Shown here: piece after piece, positions 6,264-8,143 of the stretch
How positions within the stretch are numbered: the stretch's first letter is position 1
How the letters are laid out: every line of letters starts with the position of its first letter
Source of the DNA: Cellvibrionaceae bacterium
GTDB taxonomy: Bacteria > Pseudomonadota > Gammaproteobacteria > Pseudomonadales > Cellvibrionaceae
Assembly: GCA_025800435.1 (NCBI GenBank)
Contig: JAOXRV010000627.1
Coordinates: 1 to 8,143 of the forward strand
Direction: 5' to 3'
Length of the DNA stretch: 8,143 nt
Position numbers and translations under genes: made by a program
Notes under the pieces: generated by a model
What the model was told of the DNA's origin: nothing
The model's input: only the letters and a program-made list of their open reading frames with translations
The model's database searches: none

Positions 6264-6568
6264 TCACCTACCTGAAAACACGCTGCTGCGCGATGACAAT
6301 ACGGCTTACTATCTACCCCGCCCTTTGAGGCTATGTACGATGTAAGCTTGAGGGGTGGGGGTACTTTCGCCGTGACTAGGCTTCTGGACGAAACAGGGGC
6401 CAGCTGCCGGATGCAGCGCTGTTGGAACGGAGAAAGTGCCCCCACCCCTCAAGCTGGGTTTGGCCTTGATAGAAGGGTTGCAGATTTTCCCTACCCGGTC
6501 GTGCACCTTCGCAGGAATGAAGGGCTAGAGTACGCGAGAAAACCCCCAAACTGAAACAGAGCTATAGC
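6264..6568. other. serC-serA intergenic region with repeat element, no gene
   Basis: The region is dominated by the inverted repeat at 6345-6455. Two short open frames here (6333-6554 plus, 6309-6506 minus) both encode a S-L-R-G-G-G-T-F string, because the repeat arms read the same on both strands; I judge them non-coding. A GTGCACCTTCGCAGGAATGA stretch (6501-6520) resembles one half of a common bacterial palindromic repeat. Upstream of serA only a weak AGAG is available as a ribosome site, and no convincing promoter is seen. Confidence 0.6.
6345..6455. repeat. 111-base inverted-repeat element (MITE-like or dispersed palindromic repeat)
   Basis: The left arm 6345-6373 and right arm 6427-6455 are complementary in 27 of 29 positions. 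The first 24 bases (from AGCTTGAGGGGTGGGGG) contain only one mismatch, a T-G pair that would wobble in RNA. The 53-base centre contains a smaller hairpin, GCTGC/GCAGC (6403-6407 with 6413-6417). There is no room for a transposase, and no clear target-site duplication is seen at the ends. It probably belongs to a family repeated elsewhere in the genome; this is an inference. Confidence 0.75.
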
Positions 6569-7744
6569 ATGTATAAGATTAAAACTTACAACGCCATCTC
6601 CACCAAGGGCTTAGACCGCTTCCCCCGCGGCGAGTATGAAATCGCCAGCGAAATTGGCAGCCCCGATGCCTATGTACTGCGCAGCCACAAGCTCCATGGC
6701 GAAGCAATTCCCGCCACCTTAACAGCCGTGGCCCGGGCCGGCGCCGGCGTTAACAATATTCCCGTTGAAGACTACTCCAAGCGAGGTGTGGTGGTATTTA
6801 ATACCCCAGGCGCCAACGCCAATGCGGTCAAAGAGTTGGTACTGGCCGGCTTGCTGCTGGGCTCGCGCGGCATCAGCGAAGGCATGAACTACGCCCAGAG
6901 CTTAAGCGATATGAGCGATGCGGGCGAGATGCACAAGCTGCTGGAAAAAGAAAAGAAACGCTTTGCCGGGAATGAATTATACGGCCGCACCCTGGGCGTA
7001 GTTGGCCTCGGCGCCATCGGCTCCATGGTGGCTGAGATGGCCCTGGCACTCGGCATGAAGGTCGTGGGCTTTGACCCGGCGCTGTCGGTCGAAGCCGCCT
7101 GGCGCCTGCCCAGCCAAGTGCAGCGCCAGGATAACCTGCAATCGCTGTTGGGCAAATGTGATTACGTCAGCCTGCACGTACCCGCCCTAGAAGCCACCAA
7201 GCATATGATTAATGCCGACAGCTTAAAGTCTGCCAAGCAGGGTATGGTGCTGCTGAACTTTGCCCGGGATGCGATTGTGGATGCCCAGGCGGTAGTCGCC
7301 AGCCTAGATGCGGGCCAGCTGGGCCAGTATATTTGCGACTTCCCCGAGCCCTGCCTACTGCAGCGCAAAGATGTAATCGCCATGCCCCATATCGGCGCCA
7401 GCACTGCCGAGGCCGAAGAAAACTGTGCGGTAATGGCCGCCGACCAGTTGATGGACTTTTTAGAAAACGGCAATATCAAAAACTCGGTTAACTTCCCCGC
7501 CGTTAATATGGCCCGCGCCCCCGGCGACAGTGTGCGCATTACCTTTAGCAATGAAAATGTCTCCGGTGTACTCGGCCATGTGCTGTCGGTATTTACCGAG
7601 CACGAGGTTAACGTCATTGATATGGTTAATAAAAGCCGTGGCGAGCTGGCTTACAATATTATCGATGTGGAATCGCAACCCAGCGACGAGCTGATCAAGG
7701 TGATCGCTGAGGTGGAGCATGTGATTGGGGTGCGGGTTATATAG
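6569..7744 (+). CDS. serA: D-3-phosphoglycerate dehydrogenase, short ACT-domain form
   Basis: The 391-residue enzyme oxidises 3-phosphoglycerate to 3-phosphohydroxypyruvate with NAD, the first step of serine synthesis. Order of parts: substrate-binding N-terminus with ARAGAGVNNIPVEDYSKRGV (56-75), Rossmann core with GLGAIG (146-151) and the acidic FDP at 168-170, catalytic Arg233 (NFARDAIVD), Glu260 (CDFPEP) and His274 (MPHIGAST), then a C-terminal ACT domain from about residue 320 (VRITFSNENVSGVLGHVLSV onward). The ACT domain suggests allosteric control, typically by serine. The ATG at 6569-6571 has only a weak AGAG upstream, but homology begins at once (YKIKTYNAISTKGLDRFP). It follows serC on the same strand. 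With the variant SerC it forms a two-gene serine module; no serB is in the window. Confidence 0.92.
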   Translation: MYKIKTYNAISTKGLDRFPRGEYEIASEIGSPDAYVLRSHKLHGEAIPATLTAVARAGAGVNNIPVEDYSKRGVVVFNTPGANANAVKELVLAGLLLGSRGISEGMNYAQSLSDMSDAGEMHKLLEKEKKRFAGNELYGRTLGVVGLGAIGSMVAEMALALGMKVVGFDPALSVEAAWRLPSQVQRQDNLQSLLGKCDYVSLHVPALEATKHMINADSLKSAKQGMVLLNFARDAIVDAQAVVASLDAGQLGQYICDFPEPCLLQRKDVIAMPHIGASTAEAEENCAVMAADQLMDFLENGNIKNSVNFPAVNMARAPGDSVRITFSNENVSGVLGHVLSVFTEHEVNVIDMVNKSRGELAYNIIDVESQPSDELIKVIAEVEHVIGVRVI

Positions 7745-7762
7745 TGACTTCGGCCCCGAGCC

Positions 7763-7778
7763 TTGGCCAGCAGGCCAA
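7763..7778 (+). other. Short hairpin downstream of serA
   Basis: TTGGCC and GGCCAA form a perfect 6-bp stem with an AGCA loop, about 20 bases after the serA stop. It is followed by an A-run, not a T-run, so it may only help to end the serA message together with the next hairpin. Confidence 0.35.
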
Positions 7779-7810
7779 AAAAAGCGGGCGACCGGTAAAC
7801 CGGTGCCCGC
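7777..7810 (-). terminator. Intrinsic terminator for the aldehyde dehydrogenase gene
   Basis: Read on minus, a strong stem (GCGGGC/GCCCGC, then ACCGGT/ACCGGT with one bulged base and an AA/TT loop, 7784-7810) is followed by seven T residues (7777-7783). This is a textbook Rho-independent terminator, placed about 50 bases after the stop at 7861-7863. It separates this transcript from the convergent serA. Confidence 0.85.
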
Positions 7811-7860
7811 AAAGTCACATTTGATGGGACGACTAACAAAACATCAAACAGCAGTTATTG

Positions 7861-8007
7861 CTATTGCTTAGCAATAATCACCGACTGAATACTGGTGTAC
7901 TCTTCTAGGCCTTGCGAGGCAAACTCCACCCCAAAGCCCGATTGCTTAATGCCGCCGAAGGGCACATTGGGCTGAATCGCGGCGTGGTTATTAATCCAGG
8001 CAGTGCC
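7861..8007 (-). pseudogene. Aldehyde dehydrogenase, C-terminal 48 residues, interrupted
   Basis: The minus-strand frame ending at the TAG 7861-7863 reads GTAWINNHAAIQPNVPFGGI followed by KQSGFGVEFASQGLEEYTSI and a short tail ending in IIAKQ. This is the C-terminal end of a NAD(P)-dependent aldehyde dehydrogenase, with the characteristic N-x-P-FGG-x-K-x-SG-x-G-x-E motif. In intact family members the segment is preceded by a residue string like L-x-AG; here the homology stops at the Gly codon 8005-8007. The frame continues with unrelated residues (ASGG-type and Pro-rich) and meets a TGA at 8092-8094 without any start codon. The gene is therefore broken in this window, by an insertion or by a chimeric join. 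If intact elsewhere it could oxidise the aldehydes made by the nearby amine dehydrogenase. Substrate cannot be assigned. Confidence 0.8.
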
Positions 8008-8143
8008 CGGCGTGCAAGCGCTTCCACCGGGAATGGAAACGCACGGTCCGGCTTGCCCGGGCGGCCAGGGTTCCCGTGTCGCTCGAGCGTGTCATGAACG
8101 ACCCCGGGGTGCAACGGTTCCCCACCCTGCGCTTGCACCGCGC
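8008..8143. mobile_element. GC-rich foreign-looking segment at the broken aldehyde dehydrogenase
   Basis: Sequence from 8008 to the edge is near 70 percent GC by hand count, shows no aldehyde dehydrogenase coding, and has a perfect 10-base inverted repeat (GTGCAAGCGC at 8012-8021 and GCGCTTGCAC at 8129-8138). Short frames are open on both strands but none resembles a known protein. An insertion end is the simplest reading: an IS, a group II intron (its 5' end would be GTGCA against the usual GTGYG, an imperfect match) or an unknown element. A chimeric assembly join is the main alternative. Confidence 0.4.

Noticed and set aside
6309..6554. Short open frames on both strands across the serC-serA gap
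   Set aside because: Both carry the same S-L-R-G-G-G-T-F string because they read through the two arms of one inverted repeat. No convincing ribosome site was found, so I treat them as part of the repeat.
7905..8138. Minus-strand open frame of 77 residues at the right edge
   Set aside because: It crosses the junction at 8007 in a frame different from the real aldehyde dehydrogenase end and has no recognisable content.
8008..8143. Integron attC site as explanation of the inverted repeat
   Set aside because: No GTTRRRY or RYYYAAC core sites are present at the repeat ends.

Overview
The window reads as chromosomal DNA from a Gram-negative, respiring proteobacterium, most likely a marine-type gammaproteobacterium. 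The lineage is inferred from gene style: E. coli-like 130-residue GloA, cytochrome c4, SulP permease, and moderately GC-rich coding with strong Shine-Dalgarno sites. I cannot fix the genus.

The centre (909-4844, all minus strand) is a compact operon for a tryptophan tryptophylquinone (TTQ) amine dehydrogenase of the aromatic amine dehydrogenase type. Transcription order is aauB (large subunit), aauE (membrane maturation protein), aauD (thioredoxin-like maturation protein), aauA (TTQ small subunit), a periplasmic monohaem cytochrome c, and a dihaem cytochrome c4. The first three genes overlap by one base at each junction. The enzyme should oxidise primary amines such as phenylethylamine or tyramine in the periplasm to aldehyde and ammonia, and the two cytochromes are plausible electron carriers to the respiratory chain. 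No mauG-like TTQ-maturing dihaem enzyme and no azurin or amicyanin is present here.

Left flank (1-766, minus strand): gloA (glyoxalase I) with its own candidate promoter, a hairpin, and the first 42 codons of a SulP-family anion permease running off the edge.

Right side: divergent from aauB across a 303-base regulatory gap lie serC (phosphoserine aminotransferase of the variant type found in Methanosarcina and alphaproteobacteria) and serA (short ACT-domain phosphoglycerate dehydrogenase), both on plus. The two are separated by about 300 bases holding a striking 111-base inverted-repeat element that looks like a dispersed MITE-type repeat. A terminator follows for the convergent gene.

The right end (7861-8143) holds the last 48 codons of an aldehyde dehydrogenase on minus. 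Its homology stops abruptly at 8007, next to GC-rich sequence bounded by a 10-base inverted repeat, and an in-frame stop lies just upstream. The gene is interrupted by a mobile element or the sequence is chimeric.

I saw no tRNA, rRNA or CRISPR. The most unusual points are a Ser in place of the active-site Thr in AauA, the missing TTQ maturation enzyme, the inverted-repeat element between serC and serA, and the broken aldehyde dehydrogenase.
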